A stretch of DNA of 64,000 bases from Pampus argenteus (lineage: Eukaryota > Chordata > Actinopteri > Scombriformes > Stromateidae). Below the pieces are notes generated by a model that worked only from the letters and a program-made list of their open reading frames with translations, had not been told where the DNA came from and made no database searches. Both the position numbers and the translations under genes were made by a program. Each line of letters starts with the position of its first letter. Positions within the stretch are counted from its first letter, which is position 1. Location of the stretch: contig CM072870.1 of the NCBI GenBank assembly GCA_036937835.1, positions 17,083,501 to 17,147,500 on the forward strand. The letters run 5' to 3'. Shown here in pieces: positions 44,383 to 59,400 of the stretch.

Positions 44383-44493
44383 TTAGCTGCCTTGTGTCAG
44401 GTTCTGCATGTGTTTGGCAATGTCATACACGTAGGTGATGTCCGGCCTCTTCTCCGGGTCGGGGTTGATGCACATATCTACCAATTTCCTCAG
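44383..44493 (-). CDS. nek7: nek7 terminal exon and stop
   Basis: LRKLVDMCINPDPEKRPDIT, YVYDIAKHMQNLTQGS, TAA at 44385-44383. The last residues differ from mammals, as is usual for this tail. Confidence 0.93.
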   Translation of the reverse strand: MRKLVDMCINPDPEKRPDITYVYDIAKHMQNLTQGS

Positions 44494-47400
44494 CTGGTGA
44501 GAAGGAGGGGGGTGGGGGTGGGGGGGTGTTGGTTGGGAAATAAGGAGAAAAATAATACAATCAATGACACGGTACTAAGACTTCACTGCATATCTGAAAT
44601 GAGCAGCTCCAGAAAAATAAACAAACTACTGGTAACAGAGACCTTCTGGTCTTTTATTGTCCTGAAAATGGGCTCTTCATGAGTAATAACAAAGCAACAG
44701 GTAACCAAGCTGAGACAAAGACACAACACTGAGTTAGCGCACTGTGCTGAATCCACTTTTACCCAAGTCCACATATGCACGCACTCACCCACAGCCACAC
44801 GCACACACACACTCCTGCCACTCCATTGCCATCCGGAGACAGCACTTATACTTGAAGCCAAGCGAAGCAGCTGATTGGAGCAGATAGATAGACAGGCTCG
44901 CAGGCGGAACAGCCACCGCCATCATTAAAAAAAAAGAAGAGAATAAAAGATGGAGAGGAAAGGGGGAAAAAAAACATCTACGCAAGGTCGCTATGGTAAC
45001 TGTCTGCCGACTTCCTGGCCGCTGTTGCGTGGCACCAGCTTGGACGAGTTCTCGTCAGCCGTTGTGTGTGTGTGTGTGTATGTGTGTGCCTGAGTGAGAG
45101 AGAAAGTGAGAGGAAGATGTAAATTCAGACAGTCTGAGAATTAGTCCCACAGAATGGAGATTGGGGGGTGGGTATGCCAAAGAGATGCAGATATGTAAAA
45201 TATTCATACGCTTCTTTGCATGGTGAGTGGGGTGGGGGAGTGGAGGGGAGTGTCAGGTGGAGGCGCTAGTGAAGGGAGGCGTGGGGCGGGAAGCATAGAC
45301 GGAGATGGTTAAATGACACAACAAAGATGAGCAGCTGACAGTTTGCTGCCGATCCTTCAGGAGCATTGTTTACATCCAGACAGGCGCTGCAGGCACCCCC
45401 CTCATCTCTATCTCTCCATCACCCTGTCTCTCGCTCTATCATTCCCTCTCTCTTTCGCTTTGTCTCCTTTTCTCCTGGATGGGGGTGACATGTGGGGCAA
45501 TGCAGAAGCTCAGTGGTGTGTGTGTGTGTGTGTGTATGTGTGGGATCTCTTGTAACAAATAATATACACTTGCACAATAGCTCATGCAAATAAAAATAAA
45601 AAATACACACATAGAGACACACCTGGCAGTTAGCCTTAATCAACCTAATGACGTTAATACCACAGTATAGTAAAAAGGCCCTCTGTGCAGGGTTTAGTAT
45701 TAGACATTAAAAAAGGTTAGGTGCTTTTTGCTTAATGGACCATTTGATTCATTTCTGTAGGCACTGAAACTTATATACAATAATAAAAATAAATGCAGTT
45801 GATGTTCACCATGATGGCTAAAACACTCAAGCAAGGCTGCCAACAGACTTTAATACTGTTCAGAAATTAACAAAAACAAAAATTATGTCAAAAAACAAAA
45901 ACAGATGCATGGATCAGGACAAAACATGAAATGACGTCCTGACTATGGTTAATTGCTATTTTTTTTACACCTAAATTTTTGTACAGATTAAATAAACAAG
46001 GTTTAGTGTGTTTCTCAGTTTTATTTTATGTCATTATAATTAGAATATCTTTGGAACGTTTGCTGGCATTTTCCACTACTTTCTGGCATTTTATAGACTA
46101 AACAATGTCATTAAAAGGGCTAAAGCATACAAACCCACTGGTATGGCCCTTTAAACAGACTAGACATGAGGGAACACCTCCACCACTTCTAGCAGTAAGA
46201 TTTGGGTTATGCAGTTACTCTTTGAACTGTTAACTATCAAACAAATATGATAACTTATAACACTTTATAGTACCCATCAACAAAGCACAGTATCATTGCT
46301 AAACAGAATAATGCGTATGCACGTGTCCCTATGAATCTATTAGTTTTTGCATGTGTGTAGACTTGGACTTAATATTTTTAAAAGGGAAAGGACAGAAATG
46401 TTATAGAAAGAAATGCCACCCACACAAAGAGAGGGCACGCAAACACAAAGCCATGCACATTCATACACACGTCACCGGTAATCAGCAGCGAGCCGATCGT
46501 TAACCACAGCCCGACTACATTACATGTTTGTGCACGAATAAGTCTACACAGAATTGCAGCAGATGATTTAACATTAGTTAGAGAAACATGACACTCGAGC
46601 CCATTTCGTTACACCCGTCTCTTTGGCATGGCCAGATGCTTTTGATATGCGTGTTTAATTTTCAAACGGTTAAAATCATGGCTATTCTTTTGATCACAGA
46701 GTAATATATCATACTCAATCATACTGTACTGTAGCTCACATTTGGCTGGATTTCACTTACATATTAAAATGTAACTATAATAGTCAATACAAGTAAAAAT
46801 CAGTGATCTGGCACATAAAAAGAGAAGCTGGCTACCACTGCTTAAAACAGTAGTTATCTATCATGAGTTCTTTTAAAACACTGAGCAGGTTCGTGTCTAC
46901 TTTGTGCCATAGTAGTAAAAGGAAATTGATATAGTACTTACCTCCTCTGAGTAGTGATCTGAGGGAAGAGGGGGGTAGTCACACTGTTCTATCTTCTTAC
47001 AAAGGGAGTAAAGGTTCATCTTATCCCCGTAAAACGGACTCTGTAGTGCTGCCATCTGAAATACAGAGATATAAAAAGAGACATTAAAAGGACACATAGA
47101 GGAAAAAAGGTAAAAAGACAAGAGGAGAGAGCAAACTTTAAACAGTCAATCAAATTCTCAACAGGTGCTACACAGAATACACTGTACAGTGTGTTAAAAG
47201 TAGAGCAAGTGCCGTTTACTGATATCGAGGCAGACGACTTAATAATTAAAACAAGCGACAAATAAAGCATAACAAGAAGTCAATATGTCTAAAATTCTGT
47301 AAAAATATATCAGTACACACTTTATTTATTATTTTTGGAGTGGACTGAGTGGTGGTCTAAAATGTAAGTGAACGTAAACAGAGAAATCTGTTAAGGCTTT

Positions 47401-50400
47401 CCCTGAGCTTATGTGTTTTCCTGTTAGTTTGCTGGCCCTTTCTGCTGCACTGCTTCCAAAACTTAAGTGAAGAGAAAAGGGAGGAAACAAACAGCTGAGA
47501 AAGGGAAAAAAAAAGCATAAGAGGAGAGGGGTGCAGGGATATAAGGGGAGAGAATTTTTCAGTTTGCTGGAGCAGCAAGAAAACTGTATCCTCTAGAAAA
47601 CAAATGCAAACAAGCACAGAAGAGGAAAGGCAGATGGGAATGGTAGAGTGGAAAGGATAAGGAGACTTTGGCTGGTGGGTGGTAAAATAGGTGAAGAATC
47701 CCTCAAGTCTTTCTAAGAATAGAAAATTTTACCAACTCACTTCCTATAGTTTAGATGCACAAGGTAAAGCCAGTAGTGACTTTCAGAAGTCAGAAACTAT
47801 CTTCTGGACCAAAGTGTAAGCAAGATCCAAGGCTTTTAATAGATAGACACACAGGCACTGTTCAAAACTTTATGTTCAAATTATTTTATTCACAGATTCC
47901 ATCTTCAGTCTACCGTTAGTAGATTTGCTTTGGTTTGTTTCATTATGAAAACTGAGTCTATTTTCATGTGGTAATTGATTGCTGAAGAATGATGGAAAAT
48001 TGGAAGAGGGAGCATGCATTGTAGGAAAACAACACCACACTTGTATCACAGTGTCCAGAATTATTATTTTTTCATACATAATAATTTTAACTTTTTTCAG
48101 GTGTCCCTGCTTCATAATTGGAGAATACATGTGTTTGATAGCCTACTAATCGGTAGTGTGAAATTAGATGAGAATGACTTCTCCACATATGGATCCAAAT
48201 GGAATCAGTCCATACAACATTCAGCAGGTTAGTGTGAATGTGCCTCCTTGCACACTCTCAGGCACAATAGAGATATAGTACGTCTGTGAAAATAGGACCA
48301 TAATGGGAAAAAAACAGCAGCATAATAGAGACAGTGTTTTACTTAGAACAAGGACAACCAAGCAACCAACATTTTTATTGCACCCCGTACAACAGGTAAT
48401 TTCTTTGGGAAGTGGTTGTCTGACTCTCAGTCACAGAAACAAACTCATTGGACAATTTAAGGCCACTACTTGTTAAATCCTAAAAGTGTAACCCAATGAT
48501 GTCACCCAAAAAGTGCCTAGCTCATCACAAAGTTGTAGGTGGCTTCTTCATCATCTTCACTGAAAGATGAGTCAGACACAGATGGTGCAGAGACAGAAAT
48601 AAGTTTGTTCCCTATCGGGCAGAGTCTCTGTCACAGCTTCCAGTGAGAAGTCAAGGTGGAGGGTACCATTCACTTGTTCATTTACCCTCTTAATTAAACA
48701 CTCACATTACAGTGCACCCTCAAACGTGACACGTGAATGTTAAGTAGAGGATCTCTCTCTCTTTCTTTCTACTTGGATATTTCTCTCCCTCTGCTCCAAC
48801 AATTACTACTCAGCCTGGCACAGCAGGCGGTTGACAGTGATGAGATGTGTGTGGAAATGTGTATTCCTGCGAGTGTCAGCGATGATGCACTTCCATTTGT
48901 ATTGGAGCTTTCATATCTGTAGCCTAAGATGCATTGACAAATGCACATACAGCACAGCTTAAGCACAGGGGTACATCCTCAAAAACGCAGACTCACTGGA
49001 GTTAACACATATGGCATTTCATGGTGTTCAGAGACTTCAGGCAAAGCAGTCAGGGTATGTTCTTTAAATGAATAGTGTGCCACCAGATATGTAACAACTT
49101 TGTAATGATTGAAAAGCTCATGTTATCATGTAAAGCAATAATTTCTAAATCATCAAGCTCATTCCTTAGTTAGCAAGGTCTTGGTAAATTGAAGTACAAC
49201 ATTTTTATGTATTTATGTGAAAATAACAAAAACTTTTCAATTTCTCAAAATAAAAAAAAAACACCAAGACATGATTACCTATGCCAGTTATTCCACTATC
49301 ACTGTTCATGATTGACCTTCACACAATATCAACATCACGAATAAAAATTCAAACTGACATAGACTGTCTCATTATGGATCAGACTAAATCGAAGCAATTA
49401 AATCCCCAGTTAATATGCCAGTCGCTACAGCCTATAAATACGTCATTAGTCCAGTGAAGCCAGAAAACTTCTGATTTTATCATGAGACTTTTAGCACTAA
49501 TGTTATCTTGCATTTTTTTCATTTTACTTCACTTTTCCACAAACAAACAGAGCTCTGGGAATGCAAGAACTAGAGGGCAGTGCCAGCCGGAGTCAGAGAC
49601 CACACTCAGATTTAGATTTCAGCTGGCTTTCTTTCAGAAGGGTGTGAGTCTGTTTGAGTACCCCTGTTTGTACAAAACATGCTAACTACACTTCAATTAC
49701 TTGGAAAGAACCAAAAACACTCTTAATTGATATAACAAATATATGCGCTGCACTGGTACTATAGGCGGTACGTACGTCTGCAGGTTTATGTGTAATGAGT
49801 GCTTCCGAAAAACATAGATTATAGAACATAGAGGGGGGAAAAAGAGGGAGAGAGAAAATCAGCCAGCTACAGACACCAGGAGGCAAAGGGTTAAACAAGA
49901 CCCCATCGTATTTTCATGCATCTTCTGCTTTTGACAGATGAAAAATGTCAACTGTCCTGTTTGTATTTGGGAGTTTTTGCACTATTCATCTGCTTCATTA
50001 GTGCCTGCTGCTCCTAGCCCCTGACAGCTGCCGGCCCCCTGCTCAGCGCGCACATACACACACACACACTTATTTTTTTCAGACTGTGTCGTCGCAATGG
50101 GTTAGATGATTGACTCACTCTCTGACCTCTGAGGCCCTAGTGTGTGTTTGAGAGAGAGAGTGTGTGTGTGTGCGAGAGAGAGAGAGAGCGAGAGAGAGAG
50201 CGAGAGAGAGAGTGTATGGTTCATTGATATTCGAGAGACATACAATGCACACGCATGCCTGCTGTCTGTCTAAGGGGTGTGAGCTGCTGGTGGCAGAATA
50301 CACGCACCCCTGCAAACACAGAGAGAGACACACAGAGACACACACACACACACACAGAGAGACACACACACAGACACACACACAGACACACACACACACA

Positions 50401-53400
50401 CACACCTTTGTTCCTCTGCTCTTTTTTCAGCTGGCCAGGTTGTGCTCTCCCCAGCCCAGGCATGTAAAGCCAGTATCTCTTTCCGTGTAAAAGGTCTGGG
50501 TTGGGCCTTCCAGTTTAATTAACACTGGTCCTGCTCTCTCTTTCTCTCCAGCTTCTCTCCCTGTACGCCAATTAAAAGGAGCTGTGAGAGGCTTCTGTCT
50601 TCTCCCTCCACCCCCCTTTATCCCTGGAGCCTTTACAGCCTGGGACCGATGGGCTTCTCACAAGTTCACACTTACTCATTTATGAACACACACACATACA
50701 ATTATAGGCACACGCTACATCAAAATAAATACACCTAAATGTTAACACATACATGCTAAATATATGTATATTTGTATATATTATCCATCACTCTCTGCCT
50801 AACACACACACACACACACATAACCACAGATGTACAAGAGAGGAAAGCATGACTTTTTTATGTGCTCATTGGTCCTTTATGTGGCTTTATGATGATATAT
50901 TAATCAAGGCAATAAGTCACAGTGTAGGGACAGTCATTAAAAATACACCTACACCCTGTGGAGTCATCACTCTACTTCAATACACTAAAAAGGATCAGAG
51001 AAGTAAAGAAGATGACAAGAAGAAGAATGGATGGATGGATGAATTAAAAGTGCCAGATTGTTCCAGTGGGCCGAACTTTTGAGGAAAACTGATAAAGAAT
51101 ATGTTCGTATGTCGCCATCTCACTGTAGCCAGACTGAGTGTTAGTATTAGAATTGTGAACCTTAAAAGGAATTGTTCAACATATGAAATACGCTTATTTG
51201 TACGGTTTGTCAAGAGTTGATACACGTCTCATATCACTCCATTAAATTTGAAGCTAAAACCTGGAGATGGTTAGCGTAGCTTAGAATACAGACTGGAAAC
51301 AGGGAAAAAATCTGTGGTTTTAGAGGTGGTTAAGTGTACACAAGTACCTTGTTAGATTTTAGCACAGCTAGATACTAACAAACAATAAAAAGAAATACAC
51401 ACACTGTACAAAAAAGGTTAAAGGATACCCAGGCTTTGTTTGTAAAATCCCCACTTTTAAAAAACATATAGCCACAGGGCAGTTCATCACATGCAAACGC
51501 CAGCTGCTGAGACACCAAGCATTTTGGGTCTCATAAAACCAACATCAATACAAAAGGGGAGGGAGTGGAATGAGGCAAGAGGCATGAGACATGGGCACAG
51601 TCAGAGGTATGGATGGCTGAGCTCCATACAGGAAGGAGACACATTCCAGTAAAGCTTTTCAAGATAGTCTCCTCCTCTGCTAACCTTTATACAAAACACA
51701 GCAACCACAACACATCCGTGCAAGCGGGAAACCTACAGTGCGCGTGTAAAATGCATCTCCTTAACAGAGAACACACTCAGCAAGCACGTGAGAGTTACTA
51801 ATACAAGTATGAGGTGGTTTTAACTGTGAGCAGGAGGAGAGAGCGCTAAGAGACTGCAATCTCATCGACTGGCGTGTGACCAAACTGCCCTTTCTTACCT
51901 TTCCGGTCACCCTGGGAGACAACCCTTAAGACTGCTGTTACCACAGTGCTGGGGGTTTGGGTGAGGGGCACAGGGCAGGGTCAGGTGATGTAATTAGGTT
52001 AGACACAGGGAGAAAGGGATCAAACAGAATGGAAGATGAAGATAGACGCAGATACAATGACCAAATATTGACAGATGGACCCTTCGGACCCTAGCCCAAC
52101 CCCCCCCGGCACAAGAATGAAAAAATGCAGGCTCTCTCTCAAATGGAGCTATTTCACACATATGGAACCAAACTCCCTGGGATACACACCAACACCCACA
52201 CAAAAACATATAGCAGCACAAGTCTCACAAGCTCCTACAATGTTCAGAATGAAATCAATGAGTACCAAAGGGATGAAGCCTGGATTTCTATGTGAATTCC
52301 TTATGCCTGAAGGTTAAGTGAGGAAAAGGGAGGTGTACAGAGGGGAACTTAGCAGAGGGGAGGAGAAAAGAGCAGATAGGAAAGAAAGAGAGGCAAGTTT
52401 CCTGACACTGTGAATGCACTGTGGACTCTTACCAAGAAGAGTGGAAAGCAAGGGTCTGTTCTTCAAAGAGAATATGCACAGTTTGCTGAGCACTGCTCTG
52501 GTAACAATAAGGTTGTAAAATCTTTATCTCCACAGGCTCCTTGCATGGCTCACCTTGACCTGATGGCTGGAGTTCTGTCTCTGCTCTTGAACCTACAATA
52601 CTTTCTGTCTGAATGAGCACCCCCCATCTTTCTCTTCACTCCAGCAATCTATAACCCCGCTCTCACTATTTGTTATTTTCTTCATCCACTTCTTGTCCTC
52701 TGCTCTTTCTATCTCTCCTACCTCTTTCTTTTCATTCTCTCTTAGGACGTGTACTGCTTATTCCCTTACCATTCTCTATATCCCTATATTGCTCCTACAG
52801 TATATAGATTCCTACACGTTTTCACATAACATCTGTATCCCCTTCCTCTTCTCCAGAGATAGAGATCTCTAGAGTCTCCTTATATTTTATTTCATTAATT
52901 TTTTTTAAAAACTTTTTCTCTCTAGCTCTCTCCTCATCTCACCTTACTCTGTCTCAGTGCTTAGTCCAGGCTATGAGTCCTAGCTGTTGTCCAAGGGGTG
53001 AAAGGCATAAAAGATCTGTAGACTGTGTCCCATCTGAAACTGTGAAACAATCAATGCTCAGGCTACACATGCAATACTATGACTATGAACAACTTCCTCA
53101 GAAATATATTGAAAACATTTGAAAAAAGTCACCATGGACAGAATACTCAACCTCAAACACAGTTTTTTTTTAATATTCCACTCATAATAATGTAGAGATT
53201 ATGTCAGTGTCCAAATGCATGCCACTTGATATCACAATTAGTTTTCAACTGATCCTAAATCCAAAATGTGCTTAATTACACGACAACCTTACAGCGCTGG
53301 TGTGGTTATACAATCATGATACCTGCAAAAACTATGCAACAGGAGTAATATAAACCAGCACAATCTGGTTGTTATTACTAGTAAATGTAGCATCCATGTA

Positions 53401-56400
53401 AATATACACATACACATCTAAAAACAAAAGTGACCTAGAGTACCCACTGCTTTCAGCTATCCACAGCACATTGTTGCAGTGCATTGTGGGGAACTAATTA
53501 GCATGAAGGACTGTGGTCTCTGAGCAAACATGACCTGCAAGCTGAGTTTAAACTTCTCTCTGCATGTTCTCCATCTCTCTGGCTGAGGTGCTATAGAGAA
53601 GGTGTAGTCACTGGTGCGTTGAAATGAAACCCAAGTGATCAGTAACTCAGGGGAGCAGTGAGGGAGGAGAAGAGGAAAATGTTGGTGTTGGTGTGTGCGC
53701 CTGTGTATTCAGTGCATGCAAAGGTTGGAAAGGTGAAACATCAGATTGACTTCTATCATCTATGTCCATCACTGTTCAGCCTCTTTCTCTTTCCTCTTTG
53801 TTCCCTCTGCTGTGCGTTTCTACCGGGCTTGTCTCCACCGACTCTGGTCTACAGCAGAGTCCTGTGGTGTTTTGCTCCTGACTAATCAAACTAGTCAGTA
53901 TCACTGGGCAGCCTTATCTAAAACACATGGCCATGTCAGTTCCCCTCACTCCCCAGCTTTTCAACGTTTAACAGGTTCCCAAGCGAAAAAACTTTAACCC
54001 AAAGTGTGTTAAGACTCCAGCTCAGGCAGGACTCAAGGAGAAACAGCAGGGATACCAGGTAAAGACATGTGACATACCATTTAAATATATTGTGTGTATT
54101 GTTCTATTTTACACATTATGACATGTAAGAGGGTATAATTAGTATACAAATACTCTATAATCATGTAGAGAAATGCAGGCTCTCCGTGTATGTACTCTTA
54201 TTATATGTGTTATTGAGGATGGTTTGTTTGTTTATGTGTGTGTGTCTGAGCCAATGTGTTCTCACGTCACTCCTACAGCCGACTACAGGGTGACAGTGTG
54301 TGCACATATTCCCATAGTTTACCTCGTAGAGCAGGCATCCTAGCGACCAGATGTCAGATTTGAAGTTGTATCCGTTTTCATGTATCCTCTCCGGTGACAT
54401 GTAGTAAGGAGTACCCACTGGAACACAGACAGTGGGAGGGAGGGAGGGAAAGAGAGAGACAGAGAGAAGGAGAACAGGACAAAGACAGAGTGAGCATTAC
54501 CATTTTGCATTGCAAATACATGCTTCCCCCAGTTCATCAACATCACTGATACAGCTCACACAGTACAGGAAAGCAGGTGAGGAATAGAGGTGTCATCTCA
54601 AACTGTGACAAGTTCAGAGGTTGGAATCCTTACCATATTTTAGCAAGAGTACGAAAAAAAAAAGAAAACTAGAGTGATTCGTTAAAGTGCAGTGCCTCTG
54701 TTAATCCTACGTGAGCTCAAGTAAGATGATATTTAATAAGGTTAGATATCATTATGCACACTCATACAGTGCATGCAACTGTAAAAGTACCACAAAGTGA
54801 AGCATGTATGTGTACAGCAGACATCCTTACACACACAAAATATACATAAATCAGTTTTGATTACTGGGGTTTGGTAATGATCTAAAACAGTAGTCAGTGA
54901 ATACGCCCAGGGAGCAGCGGTGGAGCCTTAAAAGTTGGCCCGTATCTGGTTCTGGTTTTGAAACTCAAGAATCCCAAACTGCCTTGGCGACTGGCAGAGC
55001 TCCAAAGAATCAGACCTTCACCCAACTGGACACAAAGAGGAACCACAGCTCAACATCACATCTATAACACACTGCAGGGCGCTCTGGAGATTTGCTGCAT
55101 TTTTAGCAGAGTTTGACTGGCTGCTTTTTTCATTTGCTTTCTGTTTACTGTGATTTCCCATGTAAAAGTCTATCAAGCACAACCAGCAGAAGTTTTATAT
55201 TAATCACATATGGTTAAAGGATGGAAATTCTACCAGCTTGCTAACCAGTCCTGAGCAGCTTTCAGCTTGTGCTCATTCCTCATTCTCTCTAGCAAACATG
55301 TGAATGGAGGCTTTGTGAAATAAAATGACAGCCACACAGGCTATGCTGGGCGGGTGAATAATGTCCATCACGACCATCCCTCCATATGACAATATGTGTA
55401 GGCTCTACAATGGAGAAGGTAGACTGCTGCATGTCAAAATAATCCATACTGATTAATTACCTGAAAAAGTATTTGTTACGCTGAAACATTTGACTTTGAT
55501 TACTAATTAGTTTCCTCATATTCCAACTATTTAAGTTGCACTATCTGAGTTCAACGTTTATTACAATATAAGATAGTTGACCTAACACTGGCCTTTTTAT
55601 CTTCATCTTAAGTAGCACATGAAGCACAGTCTGAAATGGAATTGATTGATTTTTATTTAATTTTTTAACAGATAGAAAATCTGATTTCTAAAAAGGAAAG
55701 GTTTGTTTTTCTTAAATAACCCAAATGCAGTCGTGTCCCTAGCCTATACACAAAATGTACAGTGGGAAACGAGTAGATAGAGCGAAGAGGAAGAGAGTTT
55801 ATGGAGGGCAACTGGTAGTTGTTGAGTTTACACTACGCACAAACAGTTGAAGTGAGCTGGGAAGGTGAGAACGGCTCTCAAGTGGAAAGAACTCGGGAGA
55901 AAAGTCTGCTTGCTGGAAAATGGTAGTAAAAAGTTGTAACTGCACTCTCACTCGCAGTACTCATATATGCGCACACACACACACACACACGCACATACAA
56001 AAACTCTCCAGAGCCATTATGCACATTAACAGGTCGGAGGAAACTCAACTAATGTAATTGCAATTAATAAAACTATTACAGAGAGGGCTTTTAGATTTTG
56101 AAGTCTATGGGAACTGAAATGAAAGCTAGCACTTTTAATTTTGGTGCAGATCTAATTGGGTTGAGAAAACACGCTTTTATCTTAAATGTGCGGTTTTGAA
56201 TAATGAAGTGTTACCTGTCATTCCAAAAATAATCAGCATCTGCACAGGCAGAGAAGTAGCAAGAGAGCAAGCGGAAGAATAAACGGGACTGGGGATTTCT
56301 GTTTTAATTGGTCATCAGGTTGGTATTGTGGTTTGTGTGTGTGTGTGGGTGGGGGGATGTATGTGTGCACACATGTGTGTGAGCTGTGAGGTCTCATGGT

Positions 56401-59400
56401 GCAGTCTGAACAAGCTCCCCTAACATTCATTATTAGTTGATTAAAAAGAATCAGCCTCTCTTATGCTAATAGTTGCATAAAAAAAAGGCAGCAGCGCCGG
56501 GCTCAGGCTCCTTCAGCATGCTAAATTAAGGGCACATTACTTATTCATGCAAATAAATTGAAAGTCGTGTTGGGATTGATTTTCATTATTGTGAATGGCT
56601 ATGACAACACTGTATCTTTGACAAAACAGGGTAAGTGATGTTGTATAGGAGGTGAGATGCCATCCAGTATAAAGAATTATTCAAAACCCCACACTTCTAA
56701 ACCTCTGCTGAATATATACTGTTAAATGAACCGAAACGGGTGAAGTTCTAAATGCATTTATTGATTTGATTGCACAGACTTACTGAAAGCTTTTACATGC
56801 CCATTTAAACACTGAAGTATTTCAGAGGGAGTTCCCATCAATAGTCTAAGCCTCCTCTAATCTGCATTCTATTACTATTATTTTCTTCTGAGCAGCAACT
56901 GTGATTCTACTAGAATCTCAAATGCCATGATTGAATTTCTCATTCTGGCTCTGAGTTTAGAAATCTGCTCTGCTCTATTAAGTTTTAACAAATAAGATGT
57001 AAAGTTCAACACAGCAGCACAGCCAGAATGAGCTCATAGTCGTAAGGCGTTCTCTGTATTTTCTTTCCTACCCCTTGTGTTTTTCTGGGTTTTCTATATG
57101 TCCGCCGAACATACTATATATACAGCCCCACTTTGGCTCTAGCCCCTCTGTCATCTTCCATCTTGTAATCCTTCCTCTTTTCTTTTCTTTACTTCCTCGT
57201 CCTCTGGTTCTCATCGTTAACACCTTTGTCATCACAAGTGCTAATTGCAGGTATATTATACTACGTATTACTGCCAGTTGGCTAGTATCTCATTCCTTTA
57301 ATGACTACATCAGCTTTTTATCCCAAACTTGCTCTAACCCTACATACCCATCTTCAGCACTGAAAACCTAAAAATGTATGGTGGGTGTCCTTTGTTTGTT
57401 GTTTTGTCAGTCTTATGTCCCAAAATGTGGATGCATATAGGGACAAAGAGTCCCCTATACAGAGTTAGTGTCTCTCAGCAAGAGTGTGCTAGAGACTAAA
57501 CAAACTGTGTGTGTGTGCGTGTGTATGAGTGTGTATGTGTGTGTGAGAGAGAGAGAGACTGCAAGTTGAAAGCCTGGGAGCTGACAGGCTGTATACCTGG
57601 ACCTCCATCTCAGCTCAACCACCCTGTTCAACTGGGCTCATTACAGACCCACACTGGCACGCGATTGTACATGTACACAGTCGTACACACACAGCTCTTC
57701 CTCACATTCTTTCTTTCCATCACTCCCTCTCACTCTTGCTTTCCTTTTTCTCCTGTTTTTTTTCTGTCACATTGTCATATTGTCCTCTTTCTAACTTTTT
57801 TTTTCCCCACTCTGTTTTCTTTTTTTCTCCTCTTTTTTTTCTGTGTCACTCATATTGTGTGTCATATTCTCGTCCCTTGCACCCGGCACATTCTACCTTT
57901 CTTTTCTCTTTCACTTGTTCTGCTTTTCCTTAAGCTCCTTTCTTTTTTTGACATATTGCTTTCTCTTCTCTCTGTCTCTTCACTCTCTCTCACTTTGCCC
58001 TGTCTTCCTTTCTCCAATTCTAGTTTTCTAACACCTTCGTTCTCTGTCACTCCCCACTTCACCCCTACCTTCGTTGTTCTCTCAGACTAAAAGTCAAGGT
58101 ACCAGAGGGACAGAAGTAAGGAGAAATGAGGACAAGTAAGATAGAGAAAAGGAGCGAGACAGGAAGAGATGTGACAAAGAAAGACAAAGAAGAGACCTGC
58201 TGTTTGAAACAAACCACATTAATGTCAAAGGGGGATTCAGGGACAGAGGGTGTCAACAGATCATGCTAACCTACAGGGCTTGAAGTAACAGATTGCATTT
58301 ATTTAATTGCTATAACAAAGTTGTTCTTTTGTGTACTTGCACTTGCATTTATTTATTTTTAATAAATATATAATAAGTATTTTTTATTATTTAGTTCAAG
58401 TTGTATCCATTATAGAGTAGGTACAAGTCACATGAAAAAGTGTAACAGAAGAAAGGTGCAGCTACAGGAGGTAGAGATCCAGCGAGGTGAGAGGGCAGTC
58501 GTACATGGGCCATTTGTGAATTGTACTAAAAATTAATGACAAAGTAATAAAATTGTGGATGACGTCATTATGGGTTATGGCTAAACAGAGAGGGATGTGA
58601 AGCTTGGCTGTCTGATCTGATTCAGAATCGATTGTTGATTCAAAAAGATTCTCGATTCAAAACAGATTCTTTGAATGAATAGAAATGGAGGCACTATTTT
58701 CAGTCTCTTGCTCCAGTGTACTGTGTGCCAAACCATTCACTGGTGACCCTGGTCCAGTAAAATACAATACGAAACATAACTGGTGAGTAAGATTAAAATG
58801 GTATTTTAAACAGTTAATTGCATTAATTAATGAATTCATTATTTCAAAGCCTTTTACAGTCTGTGTGGAGTGATCCGCTGTGTTGTTATTAATAGGGGTG
58901 TGAATCTTTGGAAATCGCACTAATCGCTTTGATTAAGATTCTTGGATGTGCAATTTAATTTTTATGTGAATCAATTTTTTCACCTACCCTGGTTAGCATT
59001 ATCTTGGCATACGTTTATTAGGAACATCTACTTTACTTAATCATTGATTTAATACTCCACCTGGGAACACCAAGTGCAACACACCCACAATGTTGTTTGA
59101 CCAACAGGTGCATGACGGGTTTGGCAAAAATACTCATGGTCGATCCTCCAGCAGTGACTTCTATGTTCACTCAGGATCTTTTACCTTCAGCGTAAATGTA
59201 CGTGAACTTTTAGCTTTTTTTTTTGACAATCCCCGTCACAGTTAAGATTGACAAGCATTCATTCAGCATATAATTCTTAAGAACTATGAACGTAGAGAGG
59301 TTGAATGGATTGGTTATTATGGATTGAAAATGAAGAAGCAAAGGAGTTTAACCTAGGGCAGATTGTGGAGAACTTCACAGTGCTCAAGGCTCACAGAATA

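Larger units (their letters stand above)
47056..54322. other. nek7 intron (7.3 kb)
   Basis: Holds the compound microsatellites near 50.1-50.4 kb, a dispersed repeat at 51.16-51.40 kb and pyrimidine-rich sequence near 52.6-52.95 kb. No coding exon seen. Confidence 0.6.

Noticed and set aside
46942..47121. MAALQSPFYG as a translation start
   Set aside because: The Met is the internal residue of the CLLYE-MAALQ junction of NEK7; a CAG acceptor directly precedes it.
57509..58090. 193-codon plus-strand ORF
   Set aside because: Begins in a GT repeat and runs through a polypyrimidine tract; same composition artefact.
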